In this document: positions 52,291 to 59,821 of the stretch, one piece after another
Layout: each line of letters begins with the position of its first letter
Position numbering within the stretch: position 1 is the stretch's first letter
Assembly: GCF_003994235.2 (NCBI RefSeq)
Contig: NZ_RYFG02000114.1
Coordinates: forward strand, 35,592 to 99,591
Length of the DNA: 64,000 bases
Direction of reading: 5' to 3'
Source of the DNA: Candidatus Methylobacter oryzae
Lineage (GTDB): Bacteria > Pseudomonadota > Gammaproteobacteria > Methylococcales > Methylomonadaceae
The notes under the pieces: model-generated
What the model was told of the DNA's origin: nothing
Database searches by the model: none
What the model saw: only the letters and a program-made list of their open reading frames with translations
Translations under genes and position numbers: made by a program

Positions 52291-52312
52291 TTCTGTACGA
52301 CAACGTACCGAG
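52291..52312 (+). promoter_or_regulatory. Stress motif upstream of the ChaB gene
   Basis: TTCTGTACGACAACGTACCG, about 98 bp before the ChaB start. It matches the shared motif TATGTGCGANNNCGTACCGA in most positions. Confidence 0.5.
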
Positions 52313-52407
52313 TAGCGACTTTGTTTTTCTGTATCCGGGCGCACGGACTTCGGCAAGCTTATTGCCTACTATGATTGTAAAACTTGCCATTCGCTTGGAG
52401 GTGGAGC

Positions 52408-52620
52408 ATGCCTTATCGAGACATAAACGACTTGCCCCAAAACGTGACCGAACATTTACCCAAACACGCGCAGGAAATTTACCTGGCGGCTTTCAACAAT
52501 GCCTGGGATGAATACGGCCACGAAGAAGAACGGGCGCATCGGGTGGCGTGGAGCGCGGTCAAAAAAAAGTATCAAAAAGACGAAAGCAGCGGTCAATGGA
52601 AAGCTATCGACAAAGCTTGA
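52408..52620 (+). CDS. chaB: ChaB-family protein
   Basis: A 70-residue protein from ATG 52408 (MPYRDINDLPQNVTEHLPKH) behind GGAGGTGG. The whole length matches ChaB: QEIYLAAFNNAWDEYGHEEERAHRVAWSAVK. ChaB was described as a regulator of the ChaA cation/proton antiporter in E. coli, but homologues are widespread without ChaA; here no chaA is seen. Preceded by the stress motif. Confidence 0.92.
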   Translation: MPYRDINDLPQNVTEHLPKHAQEIYLAAFNNAWDEYGHEEERAHRVAWSAVKKKYQKDESSGQWKAIDKA

Positions 52621-52640
52621 ATATTGCCGGCGAGTAACAA

Positions 52641-52738
52641 AGAGAACACGGCGCCACGGTTTTTTTACGGATTGACACGGATAGGAAGTCAGCCCTGTAA
52701 AAATCCGTGCCAATCCGTTGCATCCGCATCATCCGTCG
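52641..52738. repeat. CACGGAT-family inverted repeat (gap 52621-53075)
   Basis: AGAGAACACGGCGCCACGG and CGGATTGACACGG pair with AATCCGTGCCAATCCGTTGC and CATCCGC. It directly follows the ChaB gene and may act as its terminator. The rest of the gap is unassigned apart from the motif at 52931. Confidence 0.8.
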
Positions 52739-52930
52739 ACTACAAGGACAGCTATTTGCTCCTCGGCAACGGCTCCTGCATTGACCGCCAAGGATGGTGG
52801 AAATGCCGCAAGATTGTAGGGAGCAATTGCCGAGCTCCCACTTTAAGATCATTAGCATCTGCCTATTGATGCCACTTAAGTTAGATTAAGCCTCAATTAT
52901 ATGCATTTTAAATGCATTTTTCCTGCCATC

Positions 52931-52952
52931 TATGTGTGATTGCGTACAGAAA
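52931..52952 (+). promoter_or_regulatory. Stress motif upstream of the KGG-repeat gene
   Basis: TATGTGTGATTGCGTACAGA, about 124 bp before the start codon. Confidence 0.5.
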
Positions 52953-53075
52953 TAACCGGCTCTTTCGTCATATTCTTGAATCACTTCTTTAAATACAAAA
53001 GAAGCCATGCTTTTTGTCTAATTCCACAGAAGGCACTCATTTGATATTTAAATCGAAATGTTTGAGGTGATGATC

Positions 53076-53468
53076 ATGGAACAGCAAAAACAGTCCCATA
53101 GCGGTGAAAAATCTTCCACCAAAAATCGAGGTTTCGCTTCAATGGATGAAGACAAGCAACGGGAAATTGCCAGTAAAGGAGGGCGCGCCGCCCATGAAAA
53201 AGGCACTGCCCACGAATTTACTTCAGAAGAAGCCAGGGAAGCCGGTCATAAAGGCGGTCAAGCTGCTCATCAAAAAGGCACGGCTCACGAGTTTACTCCG
53301 GAAGAAGCCAGGGAAGCCGGCCGTAAAGGCGGCCAAGCCGCTCATCAAAAAGGTACGGCCCATGAATTTACTCCGGAAGAAGCCAGAGAAGCCGGCCGAA
53401 AGGGAGGCCACGCCTCTCACGGCAAAGGCTCCTCAGAAGAATCCGGAGAAGGCCGCAAGAAGAAGTAG
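53076..53468 (+). CDS. KGG-repeat general stress protein (GsiB-like)
   Basis: A 130-residue hydrophilic protein from ATG 53076 (MEQQKQSHSG), chosen because GAGGTG lies six bases before. After GFASMDEDKQREIASKGGRAAHEKG come 25-residue repeats (unit KGGQAAHQKGTAHEFTPEEA then REAGR), three to four copies at 75-bp period, ending Lys-rich. Such KGG proteins (PF10685) are hydrophilin-like and induced by salt, heat or desiccation. High DNA identity of the repeats makes unit number variable. Confidence 0.9.
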   Translation: MEQQKQSHSGEKSSTKNRGFASMDEDKQREIASKGGRAAHEKGTAHEFTSEEAREAGHKGGQAAHQKGTAHEFTPEEAREAGRKGGQAAHQKGTAHEFTPEEAREAGRKGGHASHGKGSSEESGEGRKKK

Positions 53469-53531
53469 CTCAGGTGAGCACAGACAACGCTCTTAAAAAA
53501 GCACTTTATAACTCCACCTTAACCGGGAGTT

Positions 53532-53564
53532 CGTCTCCCCTTGCCAAACCAGTGAGGGGCGACG
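53532..53564. other. Hairpin in the leader of the TIGR03118 gene (gap 53469-53799)
   Basis: CGTCTCCCCT and AGGGGCGACG pair over ten bases with one mismatch and a 13-base loop, followed by TTTTAACTG. It could be a terminator of the KGG gene or part of a structured leader of about 260 bases; the further sequence shows GC-rich short stems but I cannot match it to a riboswitch class. Confidence 0.35.
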
Positions 53565-53799
53565 GTTTTAACTGAGGCGCCGACACCCAACAATTCCTGT
53601 TGAGCACTAGTCCCGAATAGCCGGCGTCCAGGCGGGCTCGATTAGTCTATCCCGGCCACAGACCGGACTTCGGCATACGCTTAATTTAACGGCCGATACC
53701 TGACAGGATGGCAACGAGCGAGTCGTCCCTATATGAGAAAGGGGTATCACTCTCTGCAACCGGTGTCCCCGCTCTCATTCACTTTAAGGAGCTGCGGAA

Positions 53800-55146
53800 A
53801 TGAAAAAACATCCTATAACAGACACACCCCGTCTTTACATACTGTTGTTAGTCATACTGGCTTTTACAGGATTGAAAGCTCATGCCGCAGGGAATTTTTA
53901 TCAGCAGCACAATCTGGTAGCCAACCTTTCCGGCAACGCCGACGTTACCGATGCCAATCTGGTTAATCCGTGGGGAATCGCATTCAATCCTTTCGGACCG
54001 GTCTGGGTGGCCGATAACGGCTCCGGAGTTTCCACGTTGTATAACGGTACCGGCACCCAAAACTCCCTAATCGTTCAAATCCCGTCGCCGGGAGCGCCTA
54101 ACGGTGGACATCCCACCGGCATTGTATTCAACGGCTCGACTGAATTTACAGTTTCCGCAACAGGCGGCACGTCCGCCTCCAGCCGCTTCATTTTCGCGAC
54201 CGAAGAGGGCGCCATCGCCGGCTGGGCGCCGACTGTAGACCAGACTCACGCAATTATAGTCGTCGACAACTCGGCTTCGAGCGGCGCAATATACAAAGGC
54301 CTAGCCCTAAGCGCGAACGGTACCGGCAACCTGCTTTACGCGACCGACTTCCATAACAACAAGGTCGATGTCTTCGATAGTGCGTTCAAGCCGGTGACGC
54401 TGACAACAGGCGCGTTTACCGATCCCAATATTCCCGCCGGCTTCGCACCGTTCGGCATACAAGCCATTGGCGGCAATCTTTATGTCTCCTATGCAAAGCA
54501 AGACGATAACAAGGAGGACGATGTCAAAGGCAACGGCCTTGGCTTTGTAAATGTATTCGACCCCAGCGGCAAACTGATCAAGCGCGTCGTATCGCAAGGC
54601 AGGCTGAATGCACCGTGGGGGATGGCGTTGGCGCCCGCGGGTTTTGGCAAGTTTGGCAACCATCTTCTGATCGGCAACTTCGGCGACGGCTTTATTAACG
54701 CCTACGATCCAGCCACCGGGCAATTTGCCGGCCAGCTGACCAGTGCCAACGGCAACCCGGTAAAGATCGACGGCTTGTGGGGATTGGCTTTCGGCAACGG
54801 CTTTGCGAATCAACCGGTCAACACGCTCTTCTTTTCCGCCGGTCCCAACAATGAGCAGAACGGCCTTTACGGACGTATCGAGGCGCAAGACAGCCAGTCC
54901 TCAACCGAATGCCTGTTTAATTGGGCTGAAAGCATCTTCTCGGGTCTTTTTGCTCCAGCCGGCTCCTCCACTATTGTCGGACCGGTTTACAGTTACCGTT
55001 TCTATTCGGCGACTCGCACTTACCTGGCCGTTTCCTCGCAGAACAATCATCTTTATTACTTCGATCCCTCCGGCAATAGACAAGATGCCGGGCCGGTTTC
55101 GGGCTGGTTGTCCCAGGCGGGTTGCGATAGGGTCAATGCAGGATAA
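53800..55146 (+). CDS. TIGR03118-family secreted beta-propeller protein
   Basis: A 448-residue protein with signal peptide (residues 1-29, cut near KAHAAGNF), ATG behind AAGGAG. Its repeated blades (LVNPWGIAFNPFGPVWVADNGSG, HPTGIVFNGS, GFAPFGIQAIGGNLYVSYAKQD, LNAPWGMALAPAGFGKFGNHLLIGNFGDGFINAYD) are those of the TIGR03118 family, of unknown function, common in bacteria rich in envelope stress genes. The C-terminus carries a second short unit without a PEP-CTERM sorting signal. It lies within the stress-gene block. Confidence 0.88.
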   Translation: MKKHPITDTPRLYILLLVILAFTGLKAHAAGNFYQQHNLVANLSGNADVTDANLVNPWGIAFNPFGPVWVADNGSGVSTLYNGTGTQNSLIVQIPSPGAPNGGHPTGIVFNGSTEFTVSATGGTSASSRFIFATEEGAIAGWAPTVDQTHAIIVVDNSASSGAIYKGLALSANGTGNLLYATDFHNNKVDVFDSAFKPVTLTTGAFTDPNIPAGFAPFGIQAIGGNLYVSYAKQDDNKEDDVKGNGLGFVNVFDPSGKLIKRVVSQGRLNAPWGMALAPAGFGKFGNHLLIGNFGDGFINAYDPATGQFAGQLTSANGNPVKIDGLWGLAFGNGFANQPVNTLFFSAGPNNEQNGLYGRIEAQDSQSSTECLFNWAESIFSGLFAPAGSSTIVGPVYSYRFYSATRTYLAVSSQNNHLYYFDPSGNRQDAGPVSGWLSQAGCDRVNAG

Positions 55147-55207
55147 TGATTTATAGCAAATCCGGTTAATTCGCCGGTTTATCTGCGATGATCTTACATT
55201 GTCCTAA

Positions 55208-55232
55208 TCTATGTGCTTTAGCGTACCGACGC
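55208..55232 (+). promoter_or_regulatory. Stress motif upstream of the PRC-barrel gene
   Basis: TCTATGTGCTTTAGCGTACC followed by GACGC, about 128 bp before the start. Confidence 0.5.
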
Positions 55233-55359
55233 TATGCCGCTTCAAGCGTATTGTTTCTTTATGAGCGAGAAAACCCTCATTCATGCACTGGTAACCGGGC
55301 TGTCGATGACAAAACGATCGTAACAGCCCATCCCTCATTATTTTTGACAGGAGATAGAT

Positions 55360-55797
55360 ATGAACTTTGAAGAACGCGATACCTACGGGATGTACAAACG
55401 TCATGCCGGCGAAAGCGAAGGGCCCGGTCCCCGGCTGATGGGCGCCAACACGCTGATGGGAAATGACGTTTACAACGAAAAAGAGGAAGATTTGGGAGAC
55501 ATAAAGGAAATCATGTTGGATATGACCAACGGCCAAGTGGCTTATGCGGTGCTGTCTTTCGGCGGTTTCCTCGGCATGGGCGAACGACTGTTCGCTGTGC
55601 CCTGGGACGCATTAAAGCTCGATACCGAAAACAAACGCTTCATATTGAACGTAGACAAAGCGCGACTTGAGAATGCGCCGGGATTCGACAAAGACCACTG
55701 GCCCGATATGGCAGACCAGACCTGGAAGGATGAGATCCAATCTTTCTATGAAACCGGCCGCTCCGCTGAACAACAAGGTCAGCAAACCCACCACTAA
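55360..55797 (+). CDS. PRC-barrel domain protein
   Basis: A 145-residue soluble protein behind CAGGAGA. The PRC-barrel is clear: LMGANTLMGNDVYNEKEEDLGDIKEIMLDMTNGQVAYAVLSFGGFLGMGERLFAVPWDALKL. The C-terminal tail contains DKDHWPDMADQTWKDEIQSFYE, typical of stand-alone bacterial PRC-barrel proteins seen in stress clusters. Function unknown; the domain often mediates protein contacts. Confidence 0.9.
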   Translation: MNFEERDTYGMYKRHAGESEGPGPRLMGANTLMGNDVYNEKEEDLGDIKEIMLDMTNGQVAYAVLSFGGFLGMGERLFAVPWDALKLDTENKRFILNVDKARLENAPGFDKDHWPDMADQTWKDEIQSFYETGRSAEQQGQQTHH

Positions 55798-55898
55798 AGC
55801 AGGTGGCCGGTAAACGTATTTGTAGCGATGGGGAAACTGCGGTTTTGGCCTTGGCGCCCGGGAAATTGGCGCTAGCTACCATAGGGTCACGGCCGTGC

Positions 55899-55950
55899 TT
55901 TTTGTGCCCGATACTGGACAACAGTCGACTATCGGGCACAAAAAGGCTTT
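55899..55950. terminator. Strong bidirectional hairpin terminator
   Basis: TTTTTGTGCCCGATA (55899-55913) and TATCGGGCACAAAAA (55930-55944), 15-base perfect arms with a 16-base loop, followed by GGCTTTTTTCG. It is 100 bp after the PRC-barrel gene. Confidence 0.75.
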
Positions 55951-56049
55951 TTTCGAAATTGATTTTAGACAAAATGACTCTCGAAAAAATCTTAGTCTAC
56001 GAAACGTCGTAAGACGGATAAGCGTAGCGCATCCATCGTTCATATATTT

Positions 56050-56270
56050 ATCGTCCACGAAAGACACGAAAAAAAGAGGCCCGAAGAACAATCCGCAGCT
56101 TACGCTGGTTCCCCAGCTGGAGCTTGGGAACCAGCACGCAAATCCGTGTAAACCAGCCCTATACCCAGTTTCGTTTGAGCAGGCAAGCGGCTCAACTCAG
56201 CTTTATCCGTACCATTCGTGTTCTATTCTGAGTAGTTACCTATTTTCGTGCTTTTCGCGCCTTTCGTGGA
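56050..56270. repeat. Block of short repeats (gap 55798-56521)
   Basis: CCACGAAAGACACGAAAA (56052-56070), a hairpin-repeat copy TTTCGTTTGAGCAGGCAAGC with GGCTCAACTCAGCTTTA (56163-56205) and the inverse TTTTCGTGCTTTTCGCGCCT with TTCGTGGAC (56239-56266). The two CACGAAA units form a long inverted pair. The gap holds no supported gene. Confidence 0.8.
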
Positions 56271-56326
56271 CAACGCTTTTTATGCTCGGCATGCGCAACA
56301 TCCAGCCGGCTGCCGGATTTTGTCAA

Positions 56327-56353
56327 TCAGTGTGCGACACCGTACCGACCGAG
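56327..56353 (+). promoter_or_regulatory. Stress motif upstream of the BON/glycine-zipper genes
   Basis: TCAGTGTGCGACACCGTACC followed by GACCGAG; nearly identical in its core to the copy upstream of the copper-storage gene. It precedes the small ORF at 56522 and the BON gene at 56718. Confidence 0.55.
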
Positions 56354-56521
56354 CTTGATTTTACCGATAAGCTCGTTGCCAAGTCGTTATCACAGCATTT
56401 TTATTTATTCGCGTCACGCTAATCGATAAGGCTACAGCGTCAAGGTTCTCCGTATTCATCACGGATGAACAGCCCGAACGCGATAACGGCATCAACTGTC
56501 ATCCTGGACAGGAGATTTGTC

Positions 56522-56695
56522 ATGACAAAACATCGAGTTAGGAATAGCGCAAGTTTGTCCCGCATTCACAAAACCGGCGCTCATTCCCCCTTTTCGTCCG
56601 TCGCAATCACGCCGTGGGCAAAACCGCGTGGCAGAGGCATTCCATTGGCAAAAACGGCTTTACCGTTTGCCGAAAATACCGATACCCACATTTAA
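56522..56695 (+). CDS. Possible small basic protein, 57 residues
   Basis: ATG 56522 is preceded by CAGGAG at eight bases, and the frame stays open for 57 codons (MTKHRVRNSASLSRIHKTGA...). Very basic with little hydrophobic content. It ends 22 bp before the BON gene. No family recognised; the good ribosome site is the only support. Confidence 0.35.
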   Translation: MTKHRVRNSASLSRIHKTGAHSPFSSVAITPWAKPRGRGIPLAKTALPFAENTDTHI

Positions 56696-56717
56696 CATTT
56701 TCGCAAAGGAGACCATC

Positions 56718-57167
56718 ATGCAAACTTTAGGTAATAACATCGGCAAGAAGTTCGCCCTATCGAAGCTATTAGGATTATTCACTTTTATTTTGACGGCCGG
56801 GTTGGGGCTGGCAAGCGGCAGCGTCAGGGCCGAACAACACATCATCCCGGCGCCGCTCGCGGCGAATACGGGAGCCGAAGATACCGAACGCAACGTTCGC
56901 GATCGCGACGACAAGACCCTCACGCCTGAAAATCAACCGGAATCCCGTCAAGATCTCCACATTACCAAAACGATACGCAAGGCTATTGTGAAACAAAAAT
57001 CGCTATCGACCGATGCGCATAACGCCAAAATCATTAGCCGTGCCGGCGTAGTGACCCTGCGCGGCCCGGTCGAAAACACCGCGGAAAAAACCAAACTTGA
57101 ATCAATCGCCAAAAAAATAAAAGGCGTGAAGCAAGTTGATAACCAACTCGAACCTAAAACGCCTTAA
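56718..57167 (+). CDS. Exported BON-domain protein (OsmY-like)
   Basis: A 149-residue protein from ATG 56718 behind AAGGAGA. The signal peptide is clear (LGLFTFILTAGLGLASGSVRA). After a low-complexity acidic linker the BON domain begins near residue 78: ITKTIRKAIVKQKSLSTDAHNAKIISRAGVVTLRGPVENTAEKTKLESIAKKIKGVKQVDNQL. Such single-BON proteins bind phospholipid and are induced by osmotic stress. It is followed after 20 bp by the glycine-zipper protein gene. Confidence 0.92.
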   Translation: MQTLGNNIGKKFALSKLLGLFTFILTAGLGLASGSVRAEQHIIPAPLAANTGAEDTERNVRDRDDKTLTPENQPESRQDLHITKTIRKAIVKQKSLSTDAHNAKIISRAGVVTLRGPVENTAEKTKLESIAKKIKGVKQVDNQLEPKTP

Positions 57168-57187
57168 TCGCAAACCGGAGATGAGCC

Positions 57188-57709
57188 ATGAACAGAGCTG
57201 TTTTTTGTATCGCCCCCGATATGGAACAAGCGGAAGATATTGTCAGCCGGTTAAAAACGGCCGGTTTTTCGAATAACGACATTTCCGTGCTGTTTGCCGA
57301 CAAGACCAGCACCAAAGACTTCGCCCATGAAAAACACACCAAAGCGCCGGAAGGAGCGACGATAGGAGGCGTAGCCGGCATCAGCATCGGTGCCGTGCTG
57401 GGCTGGCTGGCAGGTATCGGCAGCCTCGCTATTCCGGGCGTCGGCCCCTTCATTGCCGCGGGTCCGATCATGGCCGCATTGAGCGGCGCGGCCGTCGGCG
57501 CCGCAGCCGGCGGTTTGGCCGGCGCGCTGATCGGACTGGGCATTCCGGAATACGAGGCCAAGCGCTATGAAGGCAAAATTCATGGCGGCAGCGCTTTGAT
57601 TTCAGTTCATGCGGAAAATTCCGACGATATTTCAAGAGCGAAAGACATTTTCGAACAAGCCCATGCGGAGGATATTTCCTCAACCGCTGAAAGCGATGTC
57701 AGTGTTTAA
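57188..57709 (+). CDS. General-stress-17M-like protein with glycine-rich membrane hairpin
   Basis: A 173-residue protein. N-terminal 45 residues (AVFCIAPDMEQAEDIVSRLKTAGFSNNDISVLFAD) form a small beta-alpha-beta domain like YflT/general stress 17M or DUF1269-related proteins. Two Gly/Ala-rich hydrophobic stretches (about 60-82 and 92-120) follow, then GLGIPEYEAKRYEGKIHGGSALISVH. It is probably attached to the inner membrane. The role is unknown; it belongs to the stress block and is in one operon with the BON gene. Confidence 0.75.
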   Translation: MNRAVFCIAPDMEQAEDIVSRLKTAGFSNNDISVLFADKTSTKDFAHEKHTKAPEGATIGGVAGISIGAVLGWLAGIGSLAIPGVGPFIAAGPIMAALSGAAVGAAAGGLAGALIGLGIPEYEAKRYEGKIHGGSALISVHAENSDDISRAKDIFEQAHAEDISSTAESDVSV

Positions 57710-57721
57710 ACTGATGTTACA

Positions 57722-58138
57722 CCCGTCCACGAAAGGCACGAAAAGCTATTAATCGTAGATTTTGCTCTCGTTCTCACGCGACGCGTGGAACGAGAATAAA
57801 GTCAGTGCCGAAGGCATAGATTAAGTCCCGTTTGCCGCGCCGAGCACCTCCGTCGAAAATGACAAATTTGCCTGGAGCAAATTTGAACAGCCATCGGCTG
57901 GCCCGCAGGGCGAAAACCATGGAGGTTTTTCGTAGCAGCGCAGGAACAGTTGCCGAGGCGGAGCAAAATAAAGTAACTCGCCTTCGGGGGCGAGACCCCG
58001 ATCCAAATAAAACGTCGCGTTAACGACACCTTTGCAGTCTAAATTTGATCGGCTGCATAACGTGTTAATAACTGCCGCCCTCCTTGCGGCCACTGCCATT
58101 TCGTGGTGAGCCCTTCGACAAGCTCAGGGCGAACGGAA
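57722..58138. repeat. Cluster of dispersed repeats including long-family copy B (gap 57710-58249)
   Basis: CCACGAAAGGCACGAAAAG at 57724-57742; CGTTCTCACGCGACGCGTGG at 57769-57788; copy B of the long repeat at about 57826-58030 with CCGAGCACC, CTCGCCTTCGGGGGCGAGAC and CGTCGCG; a CCCTTCGACAAGCTCAGGGC element at 58111-58130. No gene supported. AGTGTACCTTACGTTGGAT at 58158-58176 is a weak version of the stress motif. Confidence 0.8.
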
Positions 58139-58249
58139 CAAGTCTTAACTAAATGGCAGTGTACCTTACGTTGGATGCGCCGGCGCTTATCCTTGATCGT
58201 ACTTAATCCCGCAGCTATCAACCATTATCAACAAACACAGGAGACCATC

Positions 58250-58558
58250 ATGGAAACCCCAAATAGCGAAGAAAATATTAACGCCCCCAGAAACGCAGAA
58301 AGAAATATCAAAGAAACCGTAGACAAGGTATCGCACACCGCCCATAAAGCCGTCGATAAGATGACGAATGTGGGTTACCAGACTGCGGAAGTGATTGGCG
58401 AAAAAGGCGAACAACTCAAAACTGCCGAGGAACAACTGGTAGAGGATTACCGCGAATATATCCGCGATAAACCGATCAGGGCGGTAGGCATCGCAGTCGC
58501 CGCAGGTTTTCTATTAAGCCGGCTGATGAACGGCTGTCGAGCCGCTCATCATCATTAA
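58250..58558 (+). CDS. DUF883/ElaB-YqjD-family membrane protein, paralogue 1
   Basis: A 102-residue protein from ATG 58250 (METPNSEENINAPRNAERNI), ribosome site AGGAGA. The long amphipathic helix (ETVDKVSHTAHKAVDKMTN) is followed by the family C-terminus YREYIRDKPIRAVGIAVAAG with FLLSRLM, a single transmembrane helix. E. coli relatives (YqjD, ElaB, YgaM) bind ribosomes and localise to the membrane in stationary phase. It is the longest of four tandem paralogues and has a His-rich tail. Confidence 0.9.
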   Translation: METPNSEENINAPRNAERNIKETVDKVSHTAHKAVDKMTNVGYQTAEVIGEKGEQLKTAEEQLVEDYREYIRDKPIRAVGIAVAAGFLLSRLMNGCRAAHHH

Positions 58559-58617
58559 CCGTCACCCATCCGTACGCCGTCAATCGCGTGCGGGACTCAA
58601 ATAGAGAGGAGATCGTC

Positions 58618-58848
58618 ATGAACACCATAGAAAATGCATCCGATTACGCCCAGGAAGCCGGCGAGAGAATTGCCGGCGCAACAAGCCAAGCCGCAAAAGC
58701 GCTGGGCGAAAAAGGCGAGCAATTGCTAAGTGCCGAACAGAAAATGATGAAGCAATGCTGCAATTATGTCAGCTATCACCCTGTCGCATCGGTGGCCATG
58801 GCGATAGCGGCCGGCTTTTTATTGAGTCATCTGTTAAGAGAGCGTTAG
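58618..58848 (+). CDS. DUF883-like membrane protein, paralogue 2
   Basis: 76 residues, ATG 58618 behind GAGGAG. Sequence starts MNTIENASDYAQEAGERIAG and ends YVSYHPVASVAMAIAAGFLL then SHLLRER. Same layout as its neighbours: amphipathic helix with repeated Ala, GEKGEQLL, then one membrane helix. 59 bp after paralogue 1. Confidence 0.85.
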   Translation: MNTIENASDYAQEAGERIAGATSQAAKALGEKGEQLLSAEQKMMKQCCNYVSYHPVASVAMAIAAGFLLSHLLRER

Positions 58849-58861
58849 AGAGGAGGCCGTC

Positions 58862-59092
58862 ATGGATACGCTAGAAAAAGCAGCCGATTATGCGCATGAC
58901 GCTGCCGATAAGGTCGCCGATGCAACGCACTATGCCGCAAAAGCGCTAAACGAGAAAGGCGAGCAATGGTTAGATGCCGAGCAAAAATTGCTGAAAGACT
59001 GCCGCGCTTATATCCGCGACAATCCTATAACATCGCTAGCGATTGTGCTGGCGGCCGGTTTTGTACTGGGGCGCTTACTCAACGGTCGTTAA
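58862..59092 (+). CDS. DUF883-like membrane protein, paralogue 3
   Basis: 76 residues, ATG 58862 behind GAGGAGG, 13 bp after paralogue 2. MDTLEKAADYAHDAADKVAD, ALNEKGEQWLDAEQKLLKD, then YIRDNPITSLAIVLAAGFVL and GRLLNGR. The C-terminus keeps the RDNP signature. Confidence 0.88.
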   Translation: MDTLEKAADYAHDAADKVADATHYAAKALNEKGEQWLDAEQKLLKDCRAYIRDNPITSLAIVLAAGFVLGRLLNGR

Positions 59093-59159
59093 AACCGTCC
59101 CATCCTGTCAACCCCGAACGCCGCGAACCGCATGCGGCTTAAACAGAGAGGAAACGATT

Positions 59160-59390
59160 ATGAACACAATCGAAAAAGCATCCGGTTATGCCCAGGAAGC
59201 CGCCGGAAGAGTCTCCGATATATCCGCCCAGACCTCAAAAGCAATGAGTGAAAAAGGCGAGCAAATGCTGAAGGCCCAGCGCAAATTAATGAAGCGCGGC
59301 CGTAACTATGTCAGCGATCATCCGATGGCATCGATAGGTATCGCGGCAATGATCGGTTTAGTGCTGAACCGCATGTTCAGTTACCGCTAA
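59160..59390 (+). CDS. DUF883-like membrane protein, paralogue 4
   Basis: 76 residues from ATG 59160. MNTIEKASGYAQEAAGRVSD, SEKGEQMLKAQRKLMKRGRN, then YVSDHPMASIGIAAMIGLVL and NRMFSYR. Very similar to paralogue 2 in the first 20 residues and in length, so recent tandem duplication is likely. An in-frame upstream extension is not supported. Confidence 0.85.
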   Translation: MNTIEKASGYAQEAAGRVSDISAQTSKAMSEKGEQMLKAQRKLMKRGRNYVSDHPMASIGIAAMIGLVLNRMFSYR

Positions 59391-59420
59391 GCCGCAACGG
59401 CTTCAGGTAGTCTGGAAGAT

Positions 59421-59697
59421 AGAACACGGATCGCACGGATGCGACGGATTAGCACGGATAAGTAACTGAATATAAGCATCCAACTCGTGTTTAAAGCCGG
59501 AGTGCAGGCTCCGCCTGCTTTGCAAACACCAATAGTAGGCGCTTTACGACTGCATGGATGCAGGAGGTAGCGCAATGCAGGAGCAATTGCCGAGGCGAAG
59601 CTTGCACTCCAAAATACCGGAAAATTTTAGAGAAACGACTTAAGCCGACCCTGTAAAAATCCGTATCAATCCGTCGCATCCGTGTGATCCGTGTTCT
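59421..59697. repeat. CACGGAT-family inverted repeat with nested GGAGTGCA repeat (gap 59391-59821)
   Basis: Left arm AGAACACGGATCGCACGGAT, right arm ATCCGTGTGATCCGTGTTCT, complementary over about 20 bases. The inside holds GGAGTGCAGGCTCCGCCTGC and its inverse half TTGCACTCC, so one repeat seems to have inserted into another. No gene supported. Confidence 0.85.
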
Positions 59698-59742
59698 CTT
59701 TTCTCAATGAAATACCCTGCGCCGAAACGGCAATTTATTCTC

Positions 59743-59768
59743 CTCTATGTGCGATATCGAACAGATAC
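59743..59768 (+). promoter_or_regulatory. Stress motif upstream of the membrane-protein gene
   Basis: TCTATGTGCGATATCGAACAG followed by ATACA, the best fit in the first half of the motif; 54-79 bp before the ATG at 59822. Confidence 0.5.
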
Positions 59769-59821
59769 AGGCCAAGGCCCAATACCATAATTTCCCGAAT
59801 TTCATTCAAAGGAGAATTATC

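Noticed and set aside
55895..56422. 175-codon plus-strand frame after the PRC-barrel gene.
   Set aside because: It runs through the terminator hairpin and several dispersed repeats; no protein family pattern.
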